A stretch of DNA of 64,000 nucleotides. Origin: Haematococcus lacustris. Lineage: Eukaryota > Chlorophyta > Chlorophyceae > Chlamydomonadales > Haematococcaceae. Below are positions 34,401 to 44,068 of the stretch, piece by piece. The notes beneath the pieces are model-generated. The model searched no databases, was not told where the DNA came from, and was given only the letters and a program-made list of their open reading frames with translations. The stretch spans positions 9,501,846 through 9,565,845 of the forward strand of contig JASKMD010000031.1 of NCBI GenBank assembly GCA_030144725.1, written 5' to 3'. Each line of letters starts with the position of its first letter. The first letter of the stretch is position 1. The translations under genes and the position numbers were made by a program.

Positions 34401-35280
34401 GCAGCAGCAGGGCAGCCAAGCAGGGTAGGGCAGCAGCAGGGCAGGGTAGGGCAGCGGCAGGGCAGGGTAGAGCAGCAGCAGGGCAGCCGGTCAGGGTAGG
34501 GCAGCAGCAGGGCAGCCGGTTAGGGTAGGGCAGCAGCAGGGCAGCCGGTCAGGCTAGGGCAGCAGCAGGGCAGCCGGTCAGGGTAGGGCAGCAGCAGGGC
34601 AGCCAAGCAGGGTAGGGCAGCAGCAGGGCAGCCAGGCAGGGTAGGGCAACAGCAGGGCAGCCGGGCAGCCGGTCAGGGTAGGGCAGCAGCAGGGCAGGGT
34701 AGGGCAGCAGCAGGGCAGCAGGGCAGGGTAGGGTAGCAGTAGGGCAGGGTAGGGCAGCAGCAGGGTAGGGCAGCAGCAGGGCAGCCGGGCAGCCGGGCAG
34801 GGTATGGCAGCAGCAGGGCAGGGTAGGGCAGCAGCAGGGCAGGGTAGGGCAGCGGCAGGGCAGGGTAGAGCAGCAGCAGGGCAGCCGGGCAGGGTAGGGC
34901 AGCAGCAGGGCAGCCGGGCAGGGTAGGGCAGCAGCAGGGCAGGGTAGGGCAGCAGCAGGGCAGGGTAGGGCAGCAGCAGGGCAGGGTAGGGCAGCCGGTC
35001 AGGGTAGGGCAGCAGCAGGGCAGCCGGGCAGCCGGGCGGGGTAGGGCAGCAGCAGGGTAGGGCAGCAGCAGGGCAGCAGGGCAGCAGGGCAGAGTAGGGC
35101 AGCAGCAGGGCAGCAGGGCAGGGTAGGGCAGCAGCAGGGCAGCCGGTCAGGGTAGGGCAGCAGCAAGGCAGCCGGTCAGGGTAGGGAGCAGCAGGGCAGC
35201 AGGGCAGGGTAGGGCAGCAGCAAGGCAGCAGGGCAGGGTAAGGCAGCAGCAGGGCAGCCGGGCAGGGTAGGGCAGCAGCA
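31446..35280. repeat. 3.8-kb minisatellite of about 29-bp units with higher-order duplication
   Basis: Basic unit GGTCAGGGTAGGGCAGCAGC + AGGGCAGCC, with many variants (CCGGGCAGGG, CCAAGCAGGG, 19-20-bp short units). A long stretch is repeated at an offset of about 1.3-1.4 kb: blocks at 32,205-33,020 recur at 33,504-34,420. Open frames on the minus strand (Leu/Pro/Cys-rich) result from the repeat and are not genes. Confidence 0.96.
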
Positions 35281-35719
35281 TGGCGGGAGTTTTTATGGTT
35301 GTTGTGCACCAAACTGCATACTCGCAAAACCTTGCACCTGCGGTTCGCCCAACGGACCTACGCATACAGTATATACATACGTATACACCATCATTTTAGT
35401 CGCCGCATACGCTTCAGACCAACCCTACAGATAATGTTGTGTACAGCGAGGTGTTTGCTGCATAGCCTGTTGGCCCTGACACCGATGAGGGGTTGGTAGG
35501 GCAGACACAGCCATTGCTGTAACTGTCGGACTCATTACTCGGACTCACAATTCGGACTCGCTTACTCAGACTCAGCACTCAAACTCACACATCCAGCAAT
35601 TAGACTCAGCACTCAGCACTGTGGCCTGGTGCAAGAGCTGGTGCAAGGACTGGTGCAAGAGCGCTGTGGCCGGAGGCCGCAGCTTGGTCCGTGTGCCCCG
35701 TCCGCTGTCGGACGGGCCC

Positions 35720-36133
35720 GCTGTACTAGTCTTCATGTAAGTACTCTCTCAATTCTGCATCAATTTCGATAGCGTTTATCACATTGGCATTGGCGGTATA
35801 GTCCGCTTAATCTGATCATCAGCGCTAGCCATTGGAGTCTTTGCCCGCGTACTGCCACATGTGCCCGCGAACAAATCACAGCGGCGAGACGGGTCTCCTT
35901 GGCACGGTGAGCCGCATCGCTGTGGCCCCATCTACGTAGCGTAGTGAGCTGGTTGTGCACAAATGGAATGTCCGGCTGACACCCAACGCGATGTCTGCCG
36001 GGCGTGCAGGGCACCTTGACGGGGTGATTCAAACATCTGGGCGTATTCGCTTTTGCCGAACACATCATTTGGGTCGGCGCACACTAAGGTATCACCGGCT
36101 TACACCCCCCCCTCCTCCACTGTGTCCTCCACT
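35720..36133 (+). repeat. Copy of the 25.9-26.4 kb hAT-like internal sequence, left part
   Basis: Matches 25,972-26,370 closely (GCGCTAGCCATTGGAGTCTT, GCGGCGAGACGGGTCTCCTT, TTTGGGTCGGCGCACACTAA). It is interrupted at CCACT by the 1.9-kb element and resumes at 38031. Confidence 0.85.
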
Positions 36134-38030
36134 GGTCACCCCGGCCATTGGCCATGCCAATCCGTGACAGGCCTGCCGCTCGCACCACGCCCTAGTGGAG
36201 GGTAGCGAAGGCTATCGCGGTAAGTCACGCGCGCTAAAACTCGCGTTTTGCACTGAAGCCTTGTCCCAGTACACCGCCCGTCACCAGGTCGAAACTTGAG
36301 ATAGCGCAAACAAGCAGCGACCCACCTACAAGAGCAGGGTGGCGAGGCGCTCCGTGGCGTCCGTAGCAAAGTTCGCACCATGGAGGCAGCCTCGCAGTAC
36401 TGCGGAGTAGGCCATCGCAGTGCGCCATGCTACCGAGCCATGTCATTACACCACGAGACTGAGTCACGCCACGCTTAGCTGAAGTTGTGCAAGTTGGGTG
36501 CATGGCACGGCCGCATTTTTTTTATATTGGCTCAATCGGCTTTATCGGCTCAGTTCGTGCTATTCTGGCTCAGTTGGTGCTGCTGGTTTTTATCGAGAGT
36601 GCTTGGCCTTACATTTCATCTGCCTCGTCAACCCCCACTTCAGCTAACTGATCCTCCTCCATCTCTTGCTCCCACCTCAGATGCTCTAGGATGTCAGCCC
36701 TAAGCAATGGCTTCTTTTGCGTTAACCTCTTGCCCTTCCATCCCAAGCACTCCCGTGCATACTCCTTCAACAGATGCACATTCAAGGTCATGTGGGCGCT
36801 TGCAATGTGTGGTGCCCGTGCATGCAGAAGCCTCAAGCACTCAGCATCTTCCTTCTTGTCACTTGCCAGTGTCACACGTCCAAACATGGGTATGCTGCTC
36901 AGGGTAGATGCTCCATGACACATGCACTGCTGTGGCTTGCTGCCCATGTGCCTCACACACGCACATGCAGTCTCAGACCACATGGGCGCAACCCCATCTG
37001 CAGGGAAGAACATTGCATGCATGGCCCGTGACCCAGTGATGGTGCGAAGCAGCCTGTGGGCATCAGGGTCAAGCTCAGCACACTTCTCAACTTCCTCATC
37101 CTTCAGCACCATACACCACCGCCATCCTTCAGCACCATACACCACGGCTCTGCAGGGTGTAGGATGGAGGAGGAGGATGTTCAGGTATGGGTTCCCGCCA
37201 CAATGGTGGATTTTGCCACAATGGAGGTGTCCGCCTCTGCCATTGCCACTACTTACCAGCTTGGCACGTATCGCTTTATGGTGTGCCAGGGCAGCGCGAC
37301 GCCGGGGTCCATGACGGCCCATCGCAAATTTCACAGGACACAGTGCGAGAAATGCAACGACGAGGGCGCCCAACGGCAGCACAGGGTCCACCCCGTCGGG
37401 GATGCACCCAAGGACGCCGCCAATCGACCGCTGTGATGAGATTGCCCCATGCCACATTCACCCTCTGCCACATTTTGTTATTGTATGTACTACACAAGGT
37501 GATGGAGCATGCCTGGGGGTGCATCCCGGAATGTCGACTCGCCCAGCTATCAGTGAAAGGTGGAAGCACGTGGAAAGGACCACTGACCGAAAAGTTAAAG
37601 GACTTGAACGAAGCCCCGGAATGATGGGGTCAAGACTTCAGCAGAGTGCACGGTAGTGAAACAAAGTCCACTCACGGTGCTGCTGACACCTCAGTGAGAT
37701 GCTCTGCTTGCTTGGAGGCAGGGTCAGGCAGGTCTCGCGCCAGGTGTCAAGAAGGGCCCGGGCCATGAGGGGTCCCGACCCAACCCAGGGAATCTTGCGC
37801 TTCGACCTGCGACCCACGTACGGAGGCACCCCGTTGAGCCCCAGGCTGCAGCGAGCGACCATGTTCACAGTCCGCGGGAATGGCGGGCGGTGTACTGGGA
37901 CAAGGCTTCAGTGCAAAACGCGAGTTTTAGCGCGCGTGACTTACCGCGATAGCCTTCGCTACCCTCTACTAGGGCGTGGTGCGAGCGGCAGGCCTGTCAC
38001 GGATTGGCATGGCCAATGGCCGGGGTGACC
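36134..38030. mobile_element. 1.9-kb DNA transposon with about 150-bp terminal inverted repeats, 4-bp duplication CACT
   Basis: The ends GGTCACCCCGGCCATTGG... are inverted over about 148 bp with one visible mismatch before diverging. CACT flanks both sides (36130-36133 and 38031-38034). The paralogous sequence at 26,358-26,375 reads CTCCACTGTGTTGCACCC without the insert, an exact empty site. One ORF lies inside on the minus strand. The superfamily is not settled: 4-bp duplications occur in several families. Confidence 0.92.
36609..37457 (-). CDS. ORF inside the 1.9-kb TIR element, function unknown
   Basis: ATG-started frame of 282 aa. The C-terminal 170 residues look protein-like: EEVEKCAELDPDAHRLLRTI, VRHMGSKPQQCMCHG, KKEDAECLRLLHARAPHIAS, LLKEYARECLGWKGKRL and an acidic end. 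A GTAAGT at 37,257 and a CTGCAG near 37,150 could bound an intron, which would change the middle; a 22-bp direct repeat occurs there (GTGGTGTATGGTGCTGAAGG). No DDE or other transposase motif was recognised. It may be element-encoded or captured host sequence. Confidence 0.4.
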   Translation of the reverse strand: MWHGAISSQRSIGGVLGCIPDGVDPVLPLGALVVAFLALCPVKFAMGRHGPRRRAALAHHKAIRAKLVSSGNGRGGHLHCGKIHHCGGNPYLNILLLHPTPCRAVVYGAEGWRWCMVLKDEEVEKCAELDPDAHRLLRTITGSRAMHAMFFPADGVAPMWSETACACVRHMGSKPQQCMCHGASTLSSIPMFGRVTLASDKKEDAECLRLLHARAPHIASAHMTLNVHLLKEYARECLGWKGKRLTQKKPLLRADILEHLRWEQEMEEDQLAEVGVDEADEM

Positions 38031-38200
38031 CACTGTGTTGCACCCGCTGCACCCATAGAAAAAGCGATACGTAATGTTTGTTCTTGACTCATTGGCGCAT
38101 CTCTTGAAACAAATCGCACATCAAACAACCCAGGCCTCTATCAGTTTGACATCTTCAAAGTGACATCATGTTCTCCAAGCAAAATCAGGGCCACGGGGCT
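38031..38200 (+). repeat. Continuation of the interrupted hAT-like internal repeat
   Basis: Continues the match to 26,370-26,520 (GTGTTGCACCCGCTGCACCC, ATTGGCGCATCTCTTGAAAC, ACATCATGTTCTCC). Confidence 0.8.
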
Positions 38201-38659
38201 GTGGGGTGGCAGTTGAGCTATGAAACTTTGCACGCAGGTGGATGGCATGTAGGGGAGTGTAACTCTGAGAGGAGCCGAGTCAAAACTCGGTCATGGTGTG
38301 GAGCTGTGTGACTGACTGCATGGCTCTGGCCTTGAGATCGGCTAAGGGAGTTGACGGTCACCGACCAAAGTGAGCGTTTGGCTTAGCTGAGTATGAGCCT
38401 TTGTAACACTGTCCTAGAGGAGCTTAACCTAGTAAGTAGCATGCTTTAAATCAAAATGGTCGAGCTGTGGCATTTAGGGCGATTCCCCCCTTGCTAATAT
38501 TAATAATAGCAAATAATAGCAAGCCAACCATATTAGCATATATTAGCAAGCGATTCTTGTAGCGCCTTCGTTCGCTTCATAGCGCGTTGGCTGCGGCTGG
38601 CGGCGCTGAGACTCCTGCGCACGTCGATGATGATGTCGCCGTCGGAGGCCGCCTCCTGG

Positions 38660-38830
38660 ACTCATGGGGCCCCAACATGGGTCATGCAAGTCTCTCAATA
38701 CTCTCTCAATACTACATCGTTTTCGATAGCGTTTATCACATTGGTAGCAGCACATCGATGCGCGCTATGTAAACATCAGCGCAAGTCATTGCAATCTTTG
38801 CTCGCGGGCTGCCCCATGTGGCCACCCCTT
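38660..38830 (+). repeat. Third partial copy of the same hAT-like internal repeat
   Basis: CCCCAACATGGGTCATGCAA, then ACTCTCTCAATACTACATCG and TTTCGATAGCGTTTATCACA match 25,940-26,000 and 35,750-35,790. The region from here to 39477 may be a further related element nested inside the 8.85-kb unit, or an internal duplication. Confidence 0.65.
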
Positions 38831-39871
38831 TTGCGTTGTTATCAAAAGTTTTCATATAGTTACTGCCAATCCTCAGCACCTTACGTGCCCCTTTGCAGCT
38901 GGTAAGGTTGCGGTAACAAGTTTCTTCTGTTACACGGAGGGCTATCTCTTGACCGACACGAACTCGAACGAAACTCTGCATTTGGTGGGGATAGAACAAT
39001 GTACCTCTCGATCCCCGGCCGCCCGGCCGCCGCTTGAGCTAATATTAGCAAGTAAGCGCGCCACCACCAGCTAATATTAGCAAGTTGGCTCGGAGCTAAT
39101 ACGCCGAGACACGCCCTAGTGGCATTGCCCTCCAGGTATGGGGAGGAGGTGGGCTCAGTGTCACATTCCCGAACCGCTTTCCGATCCGATTGCTGCTGCC
39201 GACGCGCACGCACACGTAGAGCAGCCTAAGCGACGCGGGCGGTCGTAGCGATGACTGCATGCTCTTCAACGGCCCAAATTTAAATCACTAACTTTGATGC
39301 TTCACTGTGCACGGCGTACTGGGTGTAAAACTATTCTGGATGGGTAAAAGGTAGCTGGCCGGGTTAGCTACATTGTGAACTATCTAGCATAATACTTGGC
39401 GCAGTGAGTGCAAAGTTACAGCCGTCCGACTGCCAAGGGTCAGTTTCCTGACATTTTCTGTTAGTTGGGAACACCCGAGTCAGGGCCTCCCAACTTTGAT
39501 GTTCTTGCATGTAAAACCGGCACATGCGACCGACTGCTCCGGGAGCAGGCTGATTGCCTTAGCCCCGCGTGGCATGGCTTAAGCGCGGACTCTAGTTGTG
39601 GCAGCAACCAGCAGCTGCTGCGAAGGCACCCACGCAACTTGCCGGCCGGCACTTGTATTTTTTAATACGATACGTGTATTTTTGTATTATACAGAAAGTA
39701 CGTATCGGTATCGATACACGTATCTTGTATTACCCATCACTGGGTGGGGGGCTATAAGCCCAGTCAGCTTGTATGTTATCTGATTTGGGTTCTTGATCTT
39801 TTGTGTGAAGCTTGAATGCAGCACCGTCGCCCCCTGGAGACTGACTTGTGCTACGTTTTAACTAGGTACAT

Positions 39872-42800
39872 ATGATGCGGCTCAAGTTCGCATCTGCGCA
39901 GAAATGCTGTAGGGGCCTCAGCGTGCGTGTTCATGCGACGCCCTGTAAAGTCGCTCCTGTAACTCAGAACATCCCAGCACACCTTGCTTCGTCAGATATA
40001 CCAACAGCCATCTTTGCTGCCAGTTATGCGTTGTTTGCGCTCCCAGCATATGCAGCCAGCGAGGCAGATAATCTGCTTGAATCCAGCACAGCAGTGGCCG
40101 TTGCAGCACAGAAGACAGGTGTGGGCCATGTGCCTGTCAGCACAAGCTCCTAAGACATGAGTGACCACCAGCAGCACACCTTGCCTTGCAGATGGAGGCT
40201 GGCTAGCGCCCCTGACTGACAGCTTAGAAGCTGGGCTGCGGTTCCTGCAAGCGGGCCTCGACGCTCTGCATGTGCCCTACTCTTACGGCTACTCTATCAT
40301 CCTCCTAACTCTGGCTGTAAAGCTAGCCACCTTTCCCCTGACTAAGCAGCAGGTTGATGGACATGACCTGAGTGCACTCTGCTCCCGCCCCTGCCCCTAT
40401 CACATCATTGAGGCAGCCATGGGCATGATCAAGGACTAGGGGGCCAGAAGCAGCTGAGGGCAGGCAGCTCAGCCGTGTGTGGTGTACACCAAGAGCAGCA
40501 GCAGCAGCAGCACGTAGTCATGCAATGCACAATATAAGGTGCACAACGCAGAAGACATGGCCTGAAAGGTTGAACACAGCATCCAGAACGTGAGCCTGGC
40601 CTGTGGCCAGACGTCCCAGGCCGGGCCCACATCCTCACCTCCACCTTAGCCCTCAGCTCAATGCCGCTGCCCTGGGCTCCACCGCCCCTTGCCCTCGTCC
40701 CACCACCCCTAGCCTTGGCTGCCCAGGTGGAGTCCCAGCTAGCTGTCCAGAGCCTGAAGCCGCGCATTGACCTGATCAAGGCCCGCTACGGCGAGGACAA
40801 GGACCGTGTGTCAAAGGAGACCAGCCTGCTGTACGAGCAGGCGGGGGTCAACCCCCTGGCAGGTCAGTGCATTGAGCCATCGAGGCGGCAAGCGCAGCAG
40901 CAGCAGCAGTAGCTATGCTCATGGCAACACATGGAGCTGCAGCAGCAGTGTGGCAGCAGGGTGACATGAGATAGTCCGGCATGCACTACGTCAGCGTAGT
41001 GACAAACCCGGCTGCTGACGAATGTTAGGTGGACCTGGTGGGTCGCAGGCTGTCTGCCCACCCTGGCCACCATCCCCATTTTCATCGGCCTTTACCGGTA
41101 GGTTCTCAGCCTGGCTGGGCAGCGTGGCAGTGCAGGGGCGCAAAGCAAGGCGTTGGGGGGGCCAGGCTGAGCCAGGGTCGGGCAGGCGGTCACAGGCTGA
41201 GTGGGGCTGCTCCTGTTGTCGGCAGTCCTGCTGCTGCTGCTGCTGTGCCTGGTGTCGATTCTGGTGCTCTGCTGGTGTCCCTGGCTGCAGGTCGCTGACT
41301 AATGTGGCCAATGCGGGTCTTCTAGAGGACCAGGTGAGGGAGGCCAGGGCAGAGGGCAGCAGCAGGGGCATTAGGCAGCAACAGGGGCGGCAGCAGGTGC
41401 AGACAGCAGGGGCAGACAGGCAGGGCGGCAGGTGGGGATGAAGCTCTCTGGCTGGGAGGGCAGGTTCAGCCAGCTAGGGACGCATACCTGTTGGCGGTAC
41501 AGTGTGTGAGAAAAATGTGTTTGTACATGCAAGTCAAGTAGGACGCTGGGCCTCATTGCCTGGCTAGTACCTCAGCAGGAATGCATTGAGGTTGGCTGAG
41601 GAGGGTGCTGTTGCATGCAAATCACCTGTATGGGCACATAGTGCCTCATGGCCCTTGTGAGTTGGCCACATCAATGAGCAGGGACATGCCCACATGCCCA
41701 TTGGCCTGGCTCAAAAGCTGTGGCCCAGGGCTTGTGGTGGACTGCGTAGGTGCACTTGTGCGATGGTGTGTGGTGTGGTGCGCACCGGGACTCCTGCTGT
41801 GCAGGGCTTCTACTGGATCCCCTCCCTGGCCGGCCCAACTGACCTGGCGCACCGTGGCACCGCCTGGCTGTTTCCCTTTGTGGACGGCGCACCCCCCATT
41901 GGCTGGGAGCAAGGCCTGGCTTACGCCTCCCTGCCCGCCCTGCTGGTGGTGGCTCAGGTCAGGCGGCAGCCAGGCCCCCGCAGGGCCTGGGGGGCAGAGC
42001 TCACTAGCCTGGGGGGCAGGGGCTGGTGCAAGGGAGGTAAAATGAAGGAGGGTATGTCAGGCAGGGGGGGCCCTCAGCCCAGCAGCAGCAGCAGCAGCAG
42101 CAGCAGCCAGCCCTGAGGGTGTGGGGTGAGGTGTGCTGACAGCCAGGCTGTGTGTTGAGGAGTACTGTGACGGTCACAGTGTGACCTGCAGTGCACCGCC
42201 GACACCTGCTGCTGTCTGCGTCGCTGCCCTGACCCCTGCTCAGTAGGCAGTGCTCCTGGGACCTTGTGCAGATGTGTGGGTGACGCTGTGGTGGGGGTGG
42301 AGCTAGGCTGTGCTGTGCTGGGCTGGGCTGAGCTGGGTGCTGGCGAGAAGGTGGCGAGAAGCTGCCAGCCAGGGAGGTCCAGGGTCTTGCTGACACCTGG
42401 CTGCAAAACCTCACCCCTTTCCCTTACCTAACCTTACCTAAAGCGGTCAACACGCCCTCACCCAGCTGTGCGCCCTGCGGCTGCTGGCCGGCTGCAGTAC
42501 ATCTCCTCCGCAGTCATCAGCCCCCCTGTGGACCCCGCTGACCCCAACGCAAACACCACCAAGGTCGTCAGCGCCCTGGCACCCTGGATGGTGGCCTACT
42601 TTGCGCTGAATGTCCCCGCTGGCCTGGGCCTGTACTACCTCACCAACACCGTGCTCACGCTGGCTGTGCAGCTGTACCTGCGCAAGCTGGGCGGGGCCAA
42701 GGCAAGTGATGGGGGGCTGGGGGGCAAGGCAAGTGCAGGATGAGGCAATGGGGGTGGGGTGGGGTGGCGGGTGGGGGTGGGGAGGGCGGCAGAGGTGACC

Positions 42801-43445
42801 ATGGCGGCATGGGTAGGCTGTGGGCAGGGAGGGCACTGGTCAGGGTGGTGGTGATGCCGGGCTGAAGCACGGGGTTGGGAAGGCCTGAGATGTGGGGTAG
42901 CTGGTGGTGGTGGTGGTGGTGATGGTGATGCTTGATGTTGTCATGAAGAGCAGTGTGGGCGATGTGTTGTCATGCTGAGGGCTTATGCTTACGTGATCAG
43001 GGGCAAGGCGATGCAATAAAGTCCAGGTACCAGCTGGTGCCAGAGCCTAGAAGTGTAATGTCACCTCATACGATTGAAGGCTTAGTCAGCTGAGTCAGTG
43101 GTCAAACACATGGTGTGCACGCGGAAGGTGACAGACGTTGGCTGTTGCACGACGTAGATCTCCGTCAAGGACCTGGGACCAGTGACCAAGCCGGGTTCAG
43201 GACGGCGGACCGGGCTGGAGGCCGGCAGCTTTGTGCGCTGGCAGTCCGCAACCGCGGCGGCAGTTGCGGCACAGAAGGCGGCGGAGCTGGCGCGCGACGA
43301 GGACGAGGCAGACACATCGGCGCTGGCGGCCGTGGCCGGTACTGCTGGTAGCGACAGCAACGGGACAGCGTCTCAGGAAATGAGCGACACGGAAGTGTCA
43401 TGGGTTGTGAAGAGAAGGAAACTCGCGCTCATTCCCAGGGCATAA
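39872..43445 (+). CDS. ALB3: Chloroplast thylakoid insertase, YidC/Oxa1/Alb3 family
   Basis: Eight exons close in frame: 39872-40118, 40192-40352, 40727-40862, 41049-41097, 41291-41333, 41805-41957, 42498-42701, 43158-43445 (1,281 bases, 426 aa). Residues 1 to about 60 look like a chloroplast transit sequence (MMRLKFASAQKCCRGLSVRV start). Core: YSYGYSIILLTLAVKLATFP (TM1), LTKQQ, LKPRIDLIKARYGEDKDRVS, YEQAGVNPLAGCLPTLATIP (hairpin loop and TM2), GFYWIPSLAGPTDLAHRG, then ALLVVAQYISSA and PWMVAYFALNVPAGLGLYYL, NTVLTLAVQLYLRKLGGAK. The Arg/Lys-rich C-terminal tail is shorter than in typical Alb3, and the total is somewhat short. Family role: insertion of light-harvesting proteins into thylakoids with cpSRP/FtsY. 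Exon 7 is followed by a GC donor. Confidence 0.94.
40497..40511 (+). repeat. Short (AGC)n run in ALB3 intron 2
   Basis: AGCAGCAGCAGCAGC; a similar run is at 42,080-42,106 in intron 6. Confidence 0.7.
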
Positions 43446-44024
43446 GCTGACCAGAATGACTCAGGGAGCAGGAGCTTGCAGTCTTGCTGGTGTGCAGCCA
43501 GGAAAACAGGGGCCAGCGGCATGGCGACCTTAGGAGTGGCTGCGGGCACGGGCGTAGATGAGGTAGATAAGCGGGCAGGGGCGAGTGCTTGCGGTTGGAT
43601 AGAGGTTATGTGCTGCTCGGCAACGTATTCAGCAGCAAGGCAGCGGCGGGGGTAAGACGATAGTGGCATGCTGCGTTTGGACGAAAGCCAACCTCCTAGC
43701 TAGGCGCTGGCTTGTTCACTATGTGCAGGGGTGCACCTAGAAGCCTGCAGCCACGCTGTTGTTGCAAACATGCAGGCGCCTGCAGTACATGTTGCGCACC
43801 TCCTGGCTTGTTGTTGTCGTTATCATTGCTGTCCTTGGTCCTAACCACGCATCACGGCCATGGGCTCAATCAAAGGTGGTTTGCTGTGCATTGCTGCAGC
43901 TGTGGCACAGAGATGTGACGATGGCTTACACCGTCTTCGCCGCCAGCCGTCATGCTGCTTGGCCGCCCTCCCCTTGATAAGGATTCGGAGGGGCATGCAG
44001 ACACTTCAAGAAACAGACCCATAG
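43446..44024. other. Convergent intergenic region between ALB3 and the CCDC25 homologue
   Basis: Both genes end here. No exon or RNA gene was recognised. Confidence 0.4.
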
Positions 44025-44029
44025 TTACA
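44025..44029 (-). terminator. TGTAA polyadenylation signal of the CCDC25 homologue
   Basis: TTACA on the plus strand, 40 bases downstream of the minus-strand stop at 44069; matches the green-algal TGTAA signal in sequence and spacing. Confidence 0.5.
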
Positions 44030-44068
44030 TTGGCTCATTGAGCTGACCCAATCACACCACGCATGTAG

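Larger units (their letters stand above)
30629..39477. mobile_element. Inner 8.85-kb hAT-like element
   Basis: Left end TCAGGTGTTCCCAAC, right end GTTGGGAACACCCG, inverted. The 8-bp duplication AGTCAGGG flanks it (30621-30628 and 39478-39485). Internal sequence near both ends resembles the element at 25934-27628 (AACATGGGGT...GGTAAT on the left; CTGGATGGGTAAAAGGTAGC and CAGTTTCCTGACATTTTCTG on the right). It carries the 29-bp minisatellite, a nested 1.9-kb element and an extra internal end-like copy near 38,670. No transposase is recognisable. Confidence 0.85.
30435..39742. mobile_element. Outer hAT-like element, split by a later insertion
   Basis: The left end CAGTGATGGGTAATAC and the right end GTATTACCCATCACTG are perfect 16-bp inverted repeats. 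Both are flanked by the 8-bp word GGTGGGGG (30427-30434 and 39743-39750). Only 30435-30620 and 39486-39742 belong to this element. Both arms are AT-rich, with many GTATCGATAC palindromes and a hairpin at 30,455-30,520. The original element was thus about 0.44 kb, MITE-like and non-coding. Confidence 0.87.

Noticed and set aside
32413..35327. Several Leu/Pro/Cys-rich minus-strand frames
   Set aside because: They are translations of the 29-bp minisatellite and start and stop at repeat variants.
30435..39742. LTR retrotransposon interpretation of the 30-40 kb region
   Set aside because: No direct long terminal repeats, no primer-binding site and no reverse transcriptase or integrase motifs; the ends are inverted with 8-bp duplications.
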